Source: an uncultured Sphingomonas sp. | GTDB lineage: Bacteria; Pseudomonadota; Alphaproteobacteria; Sphingomonadales; Sphingomonadaceae | NCBI GenBank assembly: GCA_934555855.1 | Contig: CAKTFL010000051.1 | Span: 1-9,583, forward strand | Length of the DNA stretch: 9,583 nucleotides | Direction: 5' to 3' | In this document: positions 1 through 5,968 of the stretch, one piece after another | How the letters are laid out: each line of letters starts with the position of its first letter | Position numbering within the stretch: the stretch's first letter is position 1 | The notes under the pieces: generated by a model | Databases searched by the model: none | What the model saw: the letters and a program-made list of their open reading frames with translations, nothing else | What the model was told of the DNA's origin: nothing | Position numbers and translations under genes: made by a program

Positions 1-198
1 GCATCGGCTTGAACCGTCGTCATTGCGGGCGAAGGGACGCCATCCAGGGCCAGCGCGTACCTCTGCTTCGCGAAAGCACCGCCTGTTCCCACCAGCAGAA
101 ACGATTCAGAACCGGACGTTGCAGCGATTCCGCCTGCCGGAACCATTAGCTACGGTTGCTGAGCCGGCGCGAGAGAACGCCGCCCCGCCTCGCGCTCG
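1..198. other. Gene-free left edge, downstream of the HAD gene
   Basis: No convincing coding sequence was found here. Reading frames crossing it have no recognisable product and no ribosome binding site. The stretch around 18-50, beginning CGTCATTGCGGGCGAAG, resembles the short dispersed intergenic repeats of the CGTCATTGCGAGCG type that are common in bacterial chromosomes, but it is degenerate and only one copy is visible. It lies on the 3' side of the minus-strand HAD gene, so it may also contain that gene's 3' untranslated end; no clear hairpin plus T-run is seen. Confidence 0.4.
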
Positions 199-822
199 TC
201 ACCCCGCCGGCAGCAGCCCCAGCCTCACCAGCTCGGCCCTCAACGTCGGCGCGTCGACGAAGCGATGCGCGTGCATCCCCACCGCCTGCGCGCCAGCGAC
301 ATTGTCGGCCCGGTCGTCGATGAACAGCGCGTGGTTCGCCTTCAGCCCGAATCGCTCCAGCGCCAGGCGGTAGATCGGCGCGTGCGGCTTCAGCAGCCGC
401 TCCGTCCCCGACACGACGATGTCGCGGAATCGGTCGAACATCGCCGCCTCGCGCGCGCGGAAGGGCGGCCAGAACTCATGCGAGAAGTTGGTGATCGCGA
501 ACAGCGGCACCCCGGCATCGTCAAGCTCCGCCACCAGCTCGGCCATGCCCGGCACGCCGCCCGATATGGTCTCGCCAAAGCGCGGGCCCCATAGCGCGAT
601 CAGGTCCGCATGGTGCGGATGGCGCGCGACCAGCTCCGCCGAGGTGTCCGCGAAATCGCGTCCCTCGTCGTGCTGGAAATGCCATTCCCTGGTGACGACC
701 TCGGCCAGGAACACGTCAAGCGCCTGACCGTCCTCGATCAGGCGCTCGTACAGGAACCGCGGGTCCCAGTCGTACAGGACGTTGCCGACGTCGAAGACGA
801 CGGCATCAGGTCCTTGCGTCAA
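199..822 (-). CDS. HAD-superfamily hydrolase, subfamily IA (YihX-like phosphatase type)
   Basis: A 207-residue protein with all four HAD motifs. Motif I is FDVGNVL with nucleophile Asp11; the second motif-I Asp is Gly13, as in E. coli YihX, whose motif reads FDLGNV. Motif II is the Thr of AITNFS (Thr111), motif III is Lys145 in LLKPHAP, and motif IV is the Asp pair 169-170 in LFIDDRADNV. The helical stretch between motifs I and II fits a small C1 cap. Members of this group hydrolyse small phosphate esters (YihX acts on glucose 1-phosphate) or carbon-halogen bonds; the substrate here cannot be read from sequence. The start is a TTG directly after the rpmJ stop (TGATTG), so translation is probably coupled to rpmJ. 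No in-frame ATG lies before motif I. The protein has no signal peptide and is presumably cytoplasmic. Family call secure, function open. Confidence 0.9.
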   Translation of the reverse strand: MTQGPDAVVFDVGNVLYDWDPRFLYERLIEDGQALDVFLAEVVTREWHFQHDEGRDFADTSAELVARHPHHADLIALWGPRFGETISGGVPGMAELVAELDDAGVPLFAITNFSHEFWPPFRAREAAMFDRFRDIVVSGTERLLKPHAPIYRLALERFGLKANHALFIDDRADNVAGAQAVGMHAHRFVDAPTLRAELVRLGLLPAG

Positions 823-948
823 TCAGCCCTGGCGAGCCTTGAAGCGGCGCTGGGTCTTGTTGATGACATAGGTGCGGCCGCGACGACGGATCACGCGGTT
901 GTCGCGATGGCGGTCCTTGAGCGACTTCAGCGAATTGACGATCTTCAT
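823..948 (-). CDS. rpmJ: 50S ribosomal protein L36, cysteine-free type
   Basis: This 41-residue, very basic protein begins [17 protein letters not shown] and ends RRFKARQG, with the central [11 protein letters not shown] signature of bacterial L36. L36 is a small structural protein of the large ribosomal subunit that binds 23S rRNA. The classical form carries a zinc ribbon of three Cys and a His; here no Cys is present. It therefore belongs to the zinc-independent class, which also includes E. coli YkgO and is common in alphaproteobacteria. The gene was found by reading the minus strand directly. It is the first gene of a probable two-gene transcript with the HAD gene, which starts on the next base after its stop. 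A candidate promoter lies about 40 bases upstream. Confidence 0.95.
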   Translation of the reverse strand: MKIVNSLKSLKDRHRDNRVIRRRGRTYVINKTQRRFKARQG

Positions 949-989
949 GACTCGATCTTTTCGAAATGGCGGTAGCCGGAAAGCAGCGC

Positions 990-1018
990 CGCGTAGCCAC
1001 GCCCCCGCCCGAAGTCAA
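990..1018 (-). promoter_or_regulatory. Candidate promoter of the rpmJ-HAD unit
   Basis: Read on the minus strand, a good -35 hexamer TTGACT (1018-1013) is followed after exactly 17 bases by TACGCG (995-990), a weak but GC-typical -10. Transcription would start near 983, giving a leader of about 35 bases before the rpmJ ATG at 948. The position and the near-consensus -35 support the call; the -10 is poor by E. coli standards, as is often so in high-GC alphaproteobacteria. Confidence 0.4.
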
Positions 1019-1075
1019 GGAGACCGCCGGACCTTTGGCCCCGGCCAAGCGTTTCCCCGCCGCAACAATCCCTTT

Positions 1076-1082
1076 GGAGGAA
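1076..1082 (+). promoter_or_regulatory. Strong ribosome binding site that fixes the lipoprotein start
   Basis: GGAGGAA sits 9 bases before the ATG at 1092. It is the best Shine-Dalgarno sequence in the window. It argues for the start at 1092 rather than the ATG at 966 in the same open frame, whose extra 42 residues would bury the lipoprotein signal peptide. Confidence 0.75.
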
Positions 1083-1091
1083 CTCCGCCCG

Positions 1092-1733
1092 ATGCCTCGT
1101 TCGTTCGCCGTTCTGGGCCCGCTCGCCGTCCTGGGCCTCGGTTTCGGCCTTGCCGGCTGCGCCACCACCGGCCCCTTACCGCCGACCCAGGTCGTCCGCT
1201 ACCATCTGGCGACGCCGCAATCCCCGATCGCGCGCGGCACGATCGCCGTAGAGCCGGTGACCGGCGGCGCACCCGCCTCGCTCGAGTTCCAGGCCTATGC
1301 CGCCGCCGTTCAGGCCGAGCTGCTCCGCAACGGCTATACGGCCGCCGCGCCGGGGGTCCGTTCCGACTTCGTCGCCACCGTAGATTTCCGCCGCTCCACC
1401 GCCGACGGCCCGCCCCGGCGCTCGCCCGTGTCGATCGGTCTCGGCGGCGGCGGCTATAGCGGCGGCTATCGCGGTGGCGGCGTCGGGCTTGGCGGCGGCC
1501 TGTCCTTTCCGCTCGGCGGCAATCGCGGGCGCACGGTGGTCGTGACCGAGCTGAAGGTGGAGATCGCGCGCCGCACCGGCCCCACCGCCGGGCGGATCTG
1601 GGAGGGCACCGCGCGCTCCGTCGCGGATATCAAGGCGCCCGACGCCACCGCACAGGGTCAGGGCCGCCGCCTCGCCGCCGCGCTGTTCGCGGGCTTTCCC
1701 GGCGAATCGGGACGCACTATCGATGTGAAATGA
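1092..1733 (+). CDS. DUF4136-type outer-membrane lipoprotein
   Basis: A 213-residue protein. Residues 1-22 form a lipoprotein signal peptide with a hydrophobic core and a lipobox LAGC, so Cys23 would be lipidated and the mature protein anchored to the cell envelope. The body has the pattern of DUF4136 proteins: a YHLATPQ segment (37-43), a strand reading SDFVATVDFRR (91-101), and a C-terminal RIWEGTARS segment (168-176) followed by a helix ending in LFAGFPG. DUF4136 proteins are conserved envelope lipoproteins of unknown role. A glycine-rich stretch at about 116-144 interrupts the domain and is probably a flexible surface loop. The stop overlaps the start of the next gene (ATGA), so the two are very likely co-translated. 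Confident as a lipoprotein; the DUF4136 assignment is by memory of the family pattern. Confidence 0.85.
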   Translation: MPRSFAVLGPLAVLGLGFGLAGCATTGPLPPTQVVRYHLATPQSPIARGTIAVEPVTGGAPASLEFQAYAAAVQAELLRNGYTAAAPGVRSDFVATVDFRRSTADGPPRRSPVSIGLGGGGYSGGYRGGGVGLGGGLSFPLGGNRGRTVVVTELKVEIARRTGPTAGRIWEGTARSVADIKAPDATAQGQGRRLAAALFAGFPGESGRTIDVK

Positions 1734-2839
1734 CCATCAGCATCAATGCCGGCTTTGACGGCGGAAACATCCGGGTTGTCGCGATCGAGGGCGATCGCGT
1801 CGACCTGGAGATCTCCCATGACCATCAGTCCGACTTCTTTCAGTGGTTCTATTTCCGGGTCGCGGGGGCGAGCGGGCGGCGGCTGACCTTCCGCATCCTC
1901 AATGCGGGCAAGTCGGCTTATCCGTTCGGCTGGCCGGGCTATCAGGTCCGCGCCTCCACCGACCGCGCCGAATGGCGAATGACGCCGACCGGCTATGGCA
2001 ACGGCGTGCTGGAATGGCGCTGGACCGCAGACACGGATCTTGCCTGGTTCGCCTATTTCGCGCCTTATACCATGGAGATGCATCACGAGCTGGTGGCGCG
2101 GATCGCGACCCGGCCGGGCGTCGTGCACCGCCAGCTCGGCACCACCCTGGACGGGCAGGCGATCGATTATCTGCGTGTGGGGTCGGGTGCGAAGCAGGTG
2201 TGGCTCTACGGTCGCCAGCATCCCGGCGAATCGATGACCGAATGGTGGATGGAGGGCGCGCTCGACTGGCTGGCCAGCGACGCCGCCGCGCCGCTGCTCG
2301 CCGCCGCCACCGTCCATGTCGTACCCAATATGAACCCGGATGGCACCCGGCGCGGACACCTTCGCACCAATGCGGCGGGCGTGAACCTCAACCGCGAATG
2401 GCACGCCCCCTCGCCCGAGCGGAGCCCGGAAGTGCTGTGCGTGCGCGACGAGATGGATCGCACCGGCGTCGACTTCGCGATCGACGTCCATGGCGACGAG
2501 GCGATCCCGGCCAATTTCATCGCCGGCTATGAGGGCATCCCCTCATGGTCCGACGATCATGGCGCGAAGTTCTACGCCTTCGGTGACCGGCTGGCGGCGC
2601 ACACCCCCGATTTCCAGGTCGGCAAGGGTTATGAAAAGGCGAGCGCCGGCAACGCCAACCTGTCCATGTCCACCAACCAGCTCGCCGAGCGGTTCGGCGC
2701 CGTGTCGGTGACGCTGGAAATGCCGTTCAAGGACCACGACCCCAATCCGGACCCCGAGTTCGGCTGGTCGCCGGAACGCTCCAAGCGGCTCGGAGCGTCA
2801 TGCCTCGAAGTGCTGGCCGAGATGATCGACGAGATCTGA
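1730..2839 (+). CDS. M14 zinc carboxypeptidase, cytosolic carboxypeptidase (CCP/Nna1-like) subfamily
   Basis: A 369-residue protein. Residues 1 to about 125 form the beta-sandwich N-domain typical of cytosolic carboxypeptidases (FFQWFYFRV, ILNAGKSAYPFGWPGY). The catalytic M14 domain follows. Zinc ligands are His164 and Glu167 in RQHPGESMTEW and His254 in IDVHGDE. The substrate-carboxylate Asn-Arg pair is in NLNREW (Asn221-Arg222), and the general base is Glu330 in VTLEMPFKD. All catalytic residues are present, so the enzyme should be active. Eukaryotic relatives trim glutamates from protein tails, whereas the substrates of bacterial members are largely unknown. There is no signal peptide, so it acts in the cytoplasm. 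The start overlaps the lipoprotein stop by four bases (ATGA), which decides the start. Family assignment is very secure; the substrate is unknown. Confidence 0.94.
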   Translation: MTISINAGFDGGNIRVVAIEGDRVDLEISHDHQSDFFQWFYFRVAGASGRRLTFRILNAGKSAYPFGWPGYQVRASTDRAEWRMTPTGYGNGVLEWRWTADTDLAWFAYFAPYTMEMHHELVARIATRPGVVHRQLGTTLDGQAIDYLRVGSGAKQVWLYGRQHPGESMTEWWMEGALDWLASDAAAPLLAAATVHVVPNMNPDGTRRGHLRTNAAGVNLNREWHAPSPERSPEVLCVRDEMDRTGVDFAIDVHGDEAIPANFIAGYEGIPSWSDDHGAKFYAFGDRLAAHTPDFQVGKGYEKASAGNANLSMSTNQLAERFGAVSVTLEMPFKDHDPNPDPEFGWSPERSKRLGASCLEVLAEMIDEI

Positions 2840-2852
2840 GGGAGTTCGTCCG

Positions 2853-2876
2853 GAAACTCGCGACCCCGCGAGTTTC
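2853..2876 (+). terminator. Hairpin after the M14 gene, possible terminator without a T-run
   Basis: A perfect 10-bp inverted repeat, GAAACTCGCG and CGCGAGTTTC, encloses a 4-base loop (ACCC) 13 bases after the M14 stop codon. The position suits transcript termination or 3'-end protection. No run of T follows on either strand, so it is not a classical Rho-independent terminator. Confidence 0.5.
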
Positions 2877-2879
2877 GCG

Positions 2880-2960
2880 GCGGTGCCGGCCCGCTCCTTT
2901 ACCCGAAAGCCCATGGCATGTGCTGAATGGGAGGCCGGGTGGGAAGCGGGCCGGCACCGC
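2880..2960. repeat. Long nested inverted repeat with 16-bp perfect outer stem
   Basis: The bases 2880-2895 (GCGGTGCCGGCCCGCT) are exactly complementary to 2945-2960. Inside, 2901-2905 (ACCCG) pairs with 2936-2940 and 2910-2914 (CCCAT) pairs with 2927-2931, leaving small internal loops and a 12-base apical loop. The three stems are nested and collinear, so the segment could fold into one rod of about 81 bases. It lies between the M14 gene and the tRNA promoter and has no open frame of its own. It could be a REP-type palindromic element, a structured 3' end of the M14 transcript, or a small RNA. Confidence 0.6.
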
Positions 2961-2986
2961 AATCGGCAGGCAGCATAAAAAGCCGC

Positions 2987-3013
2987 TTGCCAAGCCCCGG
3001 AGCCCCCTCTAGT
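2987..3013 (+). promoter_or_regulatory. Candidate promoter of the tRNA-Ala gene
   Basis: TTGCCA (2987-2992) and TCTAGT (3008-3013, four of six bases matching TATAAT) are spaced by 15 bases; reading the -10 one base later gives 16. The start would fall near 3020, about 15 bases before the tRNA. The GC-rich stretch between the -10 and the start is the kind of discriminator seen at stable-RNA promoters under stringent control. A 12-bp palindrome, CCTCCCGGGAGG (3020-3031), lies in the short leader. The spacing is below optimum, so this is tentative. Confidence 0.4.
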
Positions 3014-3034
3014 GGGGCGCCTCCCGGGAGGTTG

Positions 3035-3110
3035 GGGGCCGTAGCTCAGCTGGGAGAGCGTCGCAATGGCATTGCGAAGGTCAGGGGTTCGATCCCCCTC
3101 GGCTCCACCA
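3035..3110 (+). tRNA. tRNA-Ala (anticodon GGC)
   Basis: A complete 76-base cloverleaf including an encoded CCA. The acceptor stem GGGGCCG (3035-3041) pairs with CGGCTCC (3100-3106) and contains the G3-U70 wobble that specifies alanine. The D stem is GCTC/GAGC. The anticodon stem TCGCA/TGCGA carries loop ATGGCAT with anticodon GGC at 3068-3070, which reads GCC and GCU codons. The T stem is AGGGG/CCCCT with loop TTCGATC. Every stem is fully paired, so the gene should be functional. The sequence directly downstream is mobile-element debris, consistent with a tRNA 3' end acting as an insertion landmark. Confidence 0.97.
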
Positions 3111-3179
3111 TTCCAAGTCACTGAAAGCCGACGTTTCTGATCTGCTGATCTTCCGCTTTACGGGGAAGTCGGGTTAGGT

Positions 3180-3199
3180 CTGGTATCGTGCTGGTATCG
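3180..3199. repeat. Two CTGGTATCG copies, 11-base period
   Basis: CTGGTATCG occurs at 3180-3188 and again at 3191-3199, separated by two bases and so on the same helical face. It lies about 70 bases after the tRNA. Short repeats on one helical face next to a tRNA would suit binding sites for an integrase or a regulator of a lost element, but nothing else supports that. Confidence 0.4.
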
Positions 3200-3367
3200 C
3201 AAGCTCGGCGTCGTGCTTAACGGGAGCGTTAGGTCCATCATTGGCGGTGGAGAACGCCACGACCGCTTCGGAGCGGTTGGTAGATCGAAGGGCGCGTCGT
3301 TCAGCCTCGGCTGGTTGGCAGCTACACCTTTTGTCGAGCCTTCAGGCAACTTGTAGCCGGCCTCGAG

Positions 3368-3394
3368 GAAGACCTCTTTCGAGTAGAGGTCTTC
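3368..3394. repeat. Perfect 9-bp inverted repeat with 9-base spacer
   Basis: GAAGACCTC (3368-3376) and GAGGTCTTC (3386-3394) are exact reverse complements around TTTCGAGTA. The repeat could be an operator-like dyad or a hairpin within the eroded region. No gene start is close enough to assign a role. Confidence 0.5.
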
Positions 3395-3542
3395 AACGAA
3401 TGACGGATTTCGGCCCAGCCGCTTCGGAGCGCTATGGGGTGCATAAGCAACCGACCGCTCAGGCTAGCCTGGACGGCCTAGCACTACTTCGACAGCTTGT
3501 TGCTGGAGGGGATTCCCTTTGGCGGACGCCGGTGATTCATAG

Positions 3543-3726
3543 GAGGCCGGCTTTGAAGGGGCGCCAGCCTTGGACGCCGATGGAAGACAGGATCTCGAGC
3601 GCTGGTTGGCGCCGTTCGTTGGCGCCCTCGGGCACCGAGCGCGGGGTGCGATGTGTCCGGCCTATATCGCTGGTCTGATCGGTCCAGGCGACCGCAAGAG
3701 CAGCCAGCCGATGGCCGCCAAGGCCG
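3543..3726 (+). pseudogene. IS701-type transposase, N-terminal remnant
   Basis: The frame from 3543 encodes about 61 residues that match the start of IS701-type (DDE_5 fold) transposases. It runs through DLERWLAPFVGALGHRAR, then MCPAYIAGLIGPG and DRKSSQPMAAKAGE. The hallmark is the GLIGPGDRKS..QPMAA segment; the usual residue after KS is Val or Ile, here Ser. An intact transposase is around 400 residues, so most of the protein, including the catalytic core, is gone. The frame runs directly into an unrelated IS5-type piece near 3727. A stop codon (TAG 3540-3542) lies just upstream, with no start or ribosome binding site. This is a dead fragment; family assignment is from memory of the conserved N-terminal motif. 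Confidence 0.7.
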
Positions 3727-3961
3727 GGGAGTCGCGCGGTGTCTGGAGCGGGTGTTCGAGGCGCTGACGGCGGACCGGGACAACCAGTATCTGATGATCA
3801 ACAGCACCATCGTTCGCGCTTACCAGTAGGGAGCGACTGGAAAAAGGGGGGCCAGGGATCAGGCGCTGGGGCGTTCCCGAGGTGGACTGACGACCAAGAT
3901 CCACATGCTCGCCGACACGTTAGGCCGACCCTTGCTTGCGATTGCGAGTTATGCCGGAAGC
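3727..3961 (+). pseudogene. IS5-type transposase, decayed internal fragment
   Basis: Reading from 3752 gives VFEALTADRDNQYLMINSTI, then VRAYQ, a TAG stop at 3827-3829, and in the same frame GATGKRGARDQALGRSRGG and LTTKIHMLADTLGRPL. This is the central DDE domain of IS5-group (DDE_Tnp_1) transposases, which typically read YLMIDSTIVRAHQ at this point. Three changes are inactivating or non-conservative: the first catalytic Asp is Asn (AAC 3800-3802), the conserved His is Tyr, and the next codon is a stop. A weak GVW motif at 3739-3747 in another frame suggests one frameshift near 3750. Similarity fades after about 3961, so the second and third catalytic residues are absent. It has no intact ends. 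Confidence 0.75.
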
Positions 3962-4376
3962 ATGAGCGTTTCCCGGGATCCGGGCTGACGTGATGGAGGC
4001 AGGTCGCCCATCGGCAGGCATGCCGCGCCTGTGCGATCAACGAGCAATCTCCGCGGCTTGGATCACGTCCACGACCCGGTCGGGTTGCGGGGCGGCATCA
4101 TGGAATCGGCCAAGCTGTTGCGCATGGCGAAAGATGTCCAGGGTCTGACACCGTTGGCGAAACAACGTGGAGCTCGTGACGACGACCCCCCATCGCCAGG
4201 AGATCGCGGATGACGATCCAGCCGGGCCACGACCAGACAGGCGGGTTCGACGCGCTCCAGTGCATCGATTCTGCGATCAGCGCCGCCGGTGAATGACGTC
4301 ATTCCATAGCTGCCTTGCGCCTTCGCACGTGACCTGCGTCGAACAGGCAGGCGCCTCCTTCAAGGCAGCGAAGGCT
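3962..4376. other. Gene-free stretch between IS debris and the reductase gene
   Basis: Both strands were read in all frames and no family was recognised. The longest frames (about 60-80 residues) lack ribosome binding sites and have irregular composition. Sequence near 3962-4030 may continue the decayed IS5 element but is too diverged to claim. The right end holds a 17-bp tandem duplication that abuts the reductase stop codon. Confidence 0.45.
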
Positions 4377-4391
4377 TCAAGGTAGCGACAG
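4358..4391. repeat. Imperfect 17-bp tandem duplication over the reductase stop codon
   Basis: The 17 bases 4358-4374, beginning CTTCAAGGCAGCGA, are followed at once by 4375-4391, beginning CTTCAAGGTAGCGA, with 14 of 17 matching. The second copy contains the stop and the last codons of the minus-strand reductase gene; the first lies just beyond it. It looks like a small slippage duplication at the edge of the mobile-element debris. Confidence 0.6.
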
Positions 4392-5453
4392 GCCGCATTC
4401 CTCAACATAGGCGCCGAGTTCTTCGAAATTGGCGAAACCGAGCGTGCGACGTCCTTCCTCGATCTCGTAGATCATGGAACAGAGCTTGGCTGTAAGGCGC
4501 GTATCGGCCCCGGCGGCACTTCCGTAATCGACAAGCTTGCCCACCGACGAGCGAACTTCCGAGGGCCGCTTGCGATAAACAATGTCCCACCAGATCCCCG
4601 ACCCCTTTTTCTTGAAGTCGTGCTGCGGCTTCTGGTCCTTCTTGAGCAGCCAGATGGCATGATTGATGTTGTCGATCAGCTTCTGCGTGTCGGCGGCGGT
4701 GCGGGGACGGTAGTTGGCGGGATCGAAGAAGTCGAACTTCTCAACCGTGATGTCGTTCGCCTCCGCGATGCCGAGTGCTTCGCGCACCACCGCACCGACG
4801 ATCCGCGCGTAACGCGGGCTGCCCAGCGTGTCGTGGATGCGCGCATCGGCCAGGGCTGAGAACACCACCTGTACCGAATAGACTTCCTTGGCCCAGATCT
4901 GGCCCCAGATGTTCTCGGAAACCTGCACTTCGGTCAGTGCCGACAGCATGTCCGCCAGTTCGGTCAGGCGCGGTGTCGCCGTTCCCCGCATCTCGCCCAG
5001 CTGGATCGGGCCTTCGTGCACGAACTCGATATGGCCGGGATCGACCAACGCGCCGCCGTAATTCGGAATCGATCCGATCACCCGCTCCATTCCGCCCAGC
5101 CCTGCGTTCGCCAGCATGTCGGCGATCAACGGCTCGTTGAAGCCGTTCTGGAAAGAGACGACGAACGTACCCGTTCCGAAAAGCGGGATCAGGTCGCGTA
5201 GCGCCTCGGCGGTATGCTGCGACTTGGTGGCGATCAGCACCGCCTCCAGCGGGCCGGCCAACTCGTGTGGATGGACCGCGGGCACGCGCAGGTGCAGGTC
5301 GCCGCGTACCCCGTCAATCCGCAGCCCGTCGTTTCGGATCGCTTCAACATGCTCGGCCCAGCGGTCGACCAGCACCACGTCATGCCCGGCCCGCGCCATG
5401 AACGCGCCGGCCAGCCCGCCGATCGCGCCCGCCCCGATGATCGTGATCTTCAA
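4377..5453 (-). CDS. Ketopantoate reductase (ApbA/PanE)-family oxidoreductase
   Basis: A 358-residue NADPH-type oxidoreductase. The N-terminal Rossmann fold carries GAGAIGG (7-13). Catalytic residues by analogy with E. coli PanE are Asn103 (SFQNGFNE), Lys189 (IWAKEVYS) and Glu299 (RKRPSEV); an Lys-Ser-Gln at 77-79 matches the cofactor-side lysine. The family reduces 2-oxo acids such as ketopantoate. The protein is longer than PanE (about 300 residues), mainly through an insert near 240-283 rich in charged residues, so the substrate may differ, and no pantothenate genes are nearby. The start is TTG at 5453, overlapping the VOC stop (TTGA), with a GGGGA Shine-Dalgarno-like run before it. The frame is open further upstream, but that part is a shadow of the VOC gene and lies before the Rossmann motif. 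It forms an operon with the VOC gene. Confidence 0.88.
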   Translation of the reverse strand: MKITIIGAGAIGGLAGAFMARAGHDVVLVDRWAEHVEAIRNDGLRIDGVRGDLHLRVPAVHPHELAGPLEAVLIATKSQHTAEALRDLIPLFGTGTFVVSFQNGFNEPLIADMLANAGLGGMERVIGSIPNYGGALVDPGHIEFVHEGPIQLGEMRGTATPRLTELADMLSALTEVQVSENIWGQIWAKEVYSVQVVFSALADARIHDTLGSPRYARIVGAVVREALGIAEANDITVEKFDFFDPANYRPRTAADTQKLIDNINHAIWLLKKDQKPQHDFKKKGSGIWWDIVYRKRPSEVRSSVGKLVDYGSAAGADTRLTAKLCSMIYEIEEGRRTLGFANFEELGAYVEECGLSLP

Positions 5454-5872
5454 GCCGCGTTCCCCGTCTCGAACATCGCGCCCGGATGGCGGAAGGCCTT
5501 GAACTCGAGCGCATTGCCGGACGGGTCGCGCACGAAGAAGGTGGCCTGCTCGCCCGCTGCGCCAACAAAGCGGTGTTGAGGCGCAAGGATGAAGTTGGCG
5601 GATCGTTCTTGCAGTCGGTCCGCCAGTGCGTGCCATTCGTACCAGCCAAGCACTGCGCCGAAATGCACCAGCGGCACCGTTTTGCCGCCCACCAGCGTCG
5701 TCAGTTCGGTCTCCGGCCGCGCGCCGATATGCGCGGAGATCTGGTGGCCGAAAAAATCAAAGTCGATCCAGTTCGGCGCTTCGCGCCCGGTCGGGCAGCC
5801 GAGCAGCTGCGCGTAGAAAGCGCGCGTGGATTCGATATCATCGACGCGGAAGGCAAGGTGAAAGGGCGTCAT
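5450..5872 (-). CDS. VOC-family (glyoxalase/dioxygenase-fold) protein
   Basis: A 140-residue protein with the paired beta-alpha-beta-beta-beta units of the vicinal oxygen chelate fold. The opening FHLAFRVDDIESTRAFYAQL and the late FFVRDPSGNALEFKAF are textbook VOC signatures. Likely metal ligands are His5, His70 and Glu123, so it should be a metal-dependent enzyme rather than a binding-only member. VOC proteins include glyoxalases, extradiol dioxygenases, epimerases and resistance proteins; the substrate is not evident. The four-base overlap with the reductase downstream suggests that both act on the same compound. The start ATG is the only one before His5; the Shine-Dalgarno (AGAGACGAG) is weak. 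It is divergent from the LysR gene, and the operator dyad lies 65 bases upstream of its start, as expected for a LysR target. Confidence 0.88.
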   Translation of the reverse strand: MTPFHLAFRVDDIESTRAFYAQLLGCPTGREAPNWIDFDFFGHQISAHIGARPETELTTLVGGKTVPLVHFGAVLGWYEWHALADRLQERSANFILAPQHRFVGAAGEQATFFVRDPSGNALEFKAFRHPGAMFETGNAA

Positions 5873-5936
5873 GCTCGTCTCTGAACGGAAATGGTAGCCG
5901 CCGTTTAGCGCATTGCGTCGCCCACCAAGTACGCTC

Positions 5937-5961
5937 TAAAAGTCCTGCGCCATGACTTTTA
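5937..5961. promoter_or_regulatory. LysR-type operator between the VOC and LysR genes
   Basis: TAAAAGTC (5937-5944) and GACTTTTA (5954-5961) form a perfect 8-bp dyad around a 9-base spacer. Its core satisfies the LysR T-N11-A rule (T5943, A5955) with symmetric flanks. It ends 7 bases before the LysR start codon, so binding would repress the regulator itself while activating the divergent VOC-reductase operon. A related sequence occurs at 8632-8659. Confidence 0.75.
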
Positions 5962-5968
5962 CGCACCA

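Larger units (their letters stand above)
3111..3542. other. Gene-free stretch 3' of the tRNA, probable eroded insertion
   Basis: I see no intact gene here. Open frames are short, lack ribosome binding sites, and show no motif I recognise. Two structures are visible: a near-tandem pair of CTGGTATCG at 3180-3188 and 3191-3199, and an inverted repeat at 3368-3394. No second copy of the tRNA 3' end was found within the window, so attachment-site duplication is not supported. Confidence 0.5.

Noticed and set aside
18..53. CRISPR-like or dispersed repeat at the left edge
   Set aside because: Only one degenerate copy is visible, so repetition cannot be shown from this window.
966..1091. Longer start (ATG 966) for the lipoprotein
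   Set aside because: It would add 42 residues before the signal peptide, and the strong GGAGGAA lies before 1092 instead.
2965..2991. Third hairpin before the tRNA (GGCAGGCAGC with GCCGCTTGCC)
   Set aside because: It contains a G-T pair and a mismatch, and its right arm overlaps the likely -35 of the tRNA promoter, so the bases are better explained by the promoter.
3088..3110. Duplicated tRNA 3' end marking an attachment site
   Set aside because: No second copy of the T-arm to CCA sequence was found downstream within the window.
4063..4302. Minus-strand 79-residue frame in the debris region
   Set aside because: No ribosome binding site, no recognisable motif, and irregular composition; most likely a chance frame.
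5454..5636. N-terminal extension of the reductase upstream of the TTG
   Set aside because: The extra 61 residues are a shadow of the overlapping VOC gene, and the Rossmann glycine motif starts right after the TTG.
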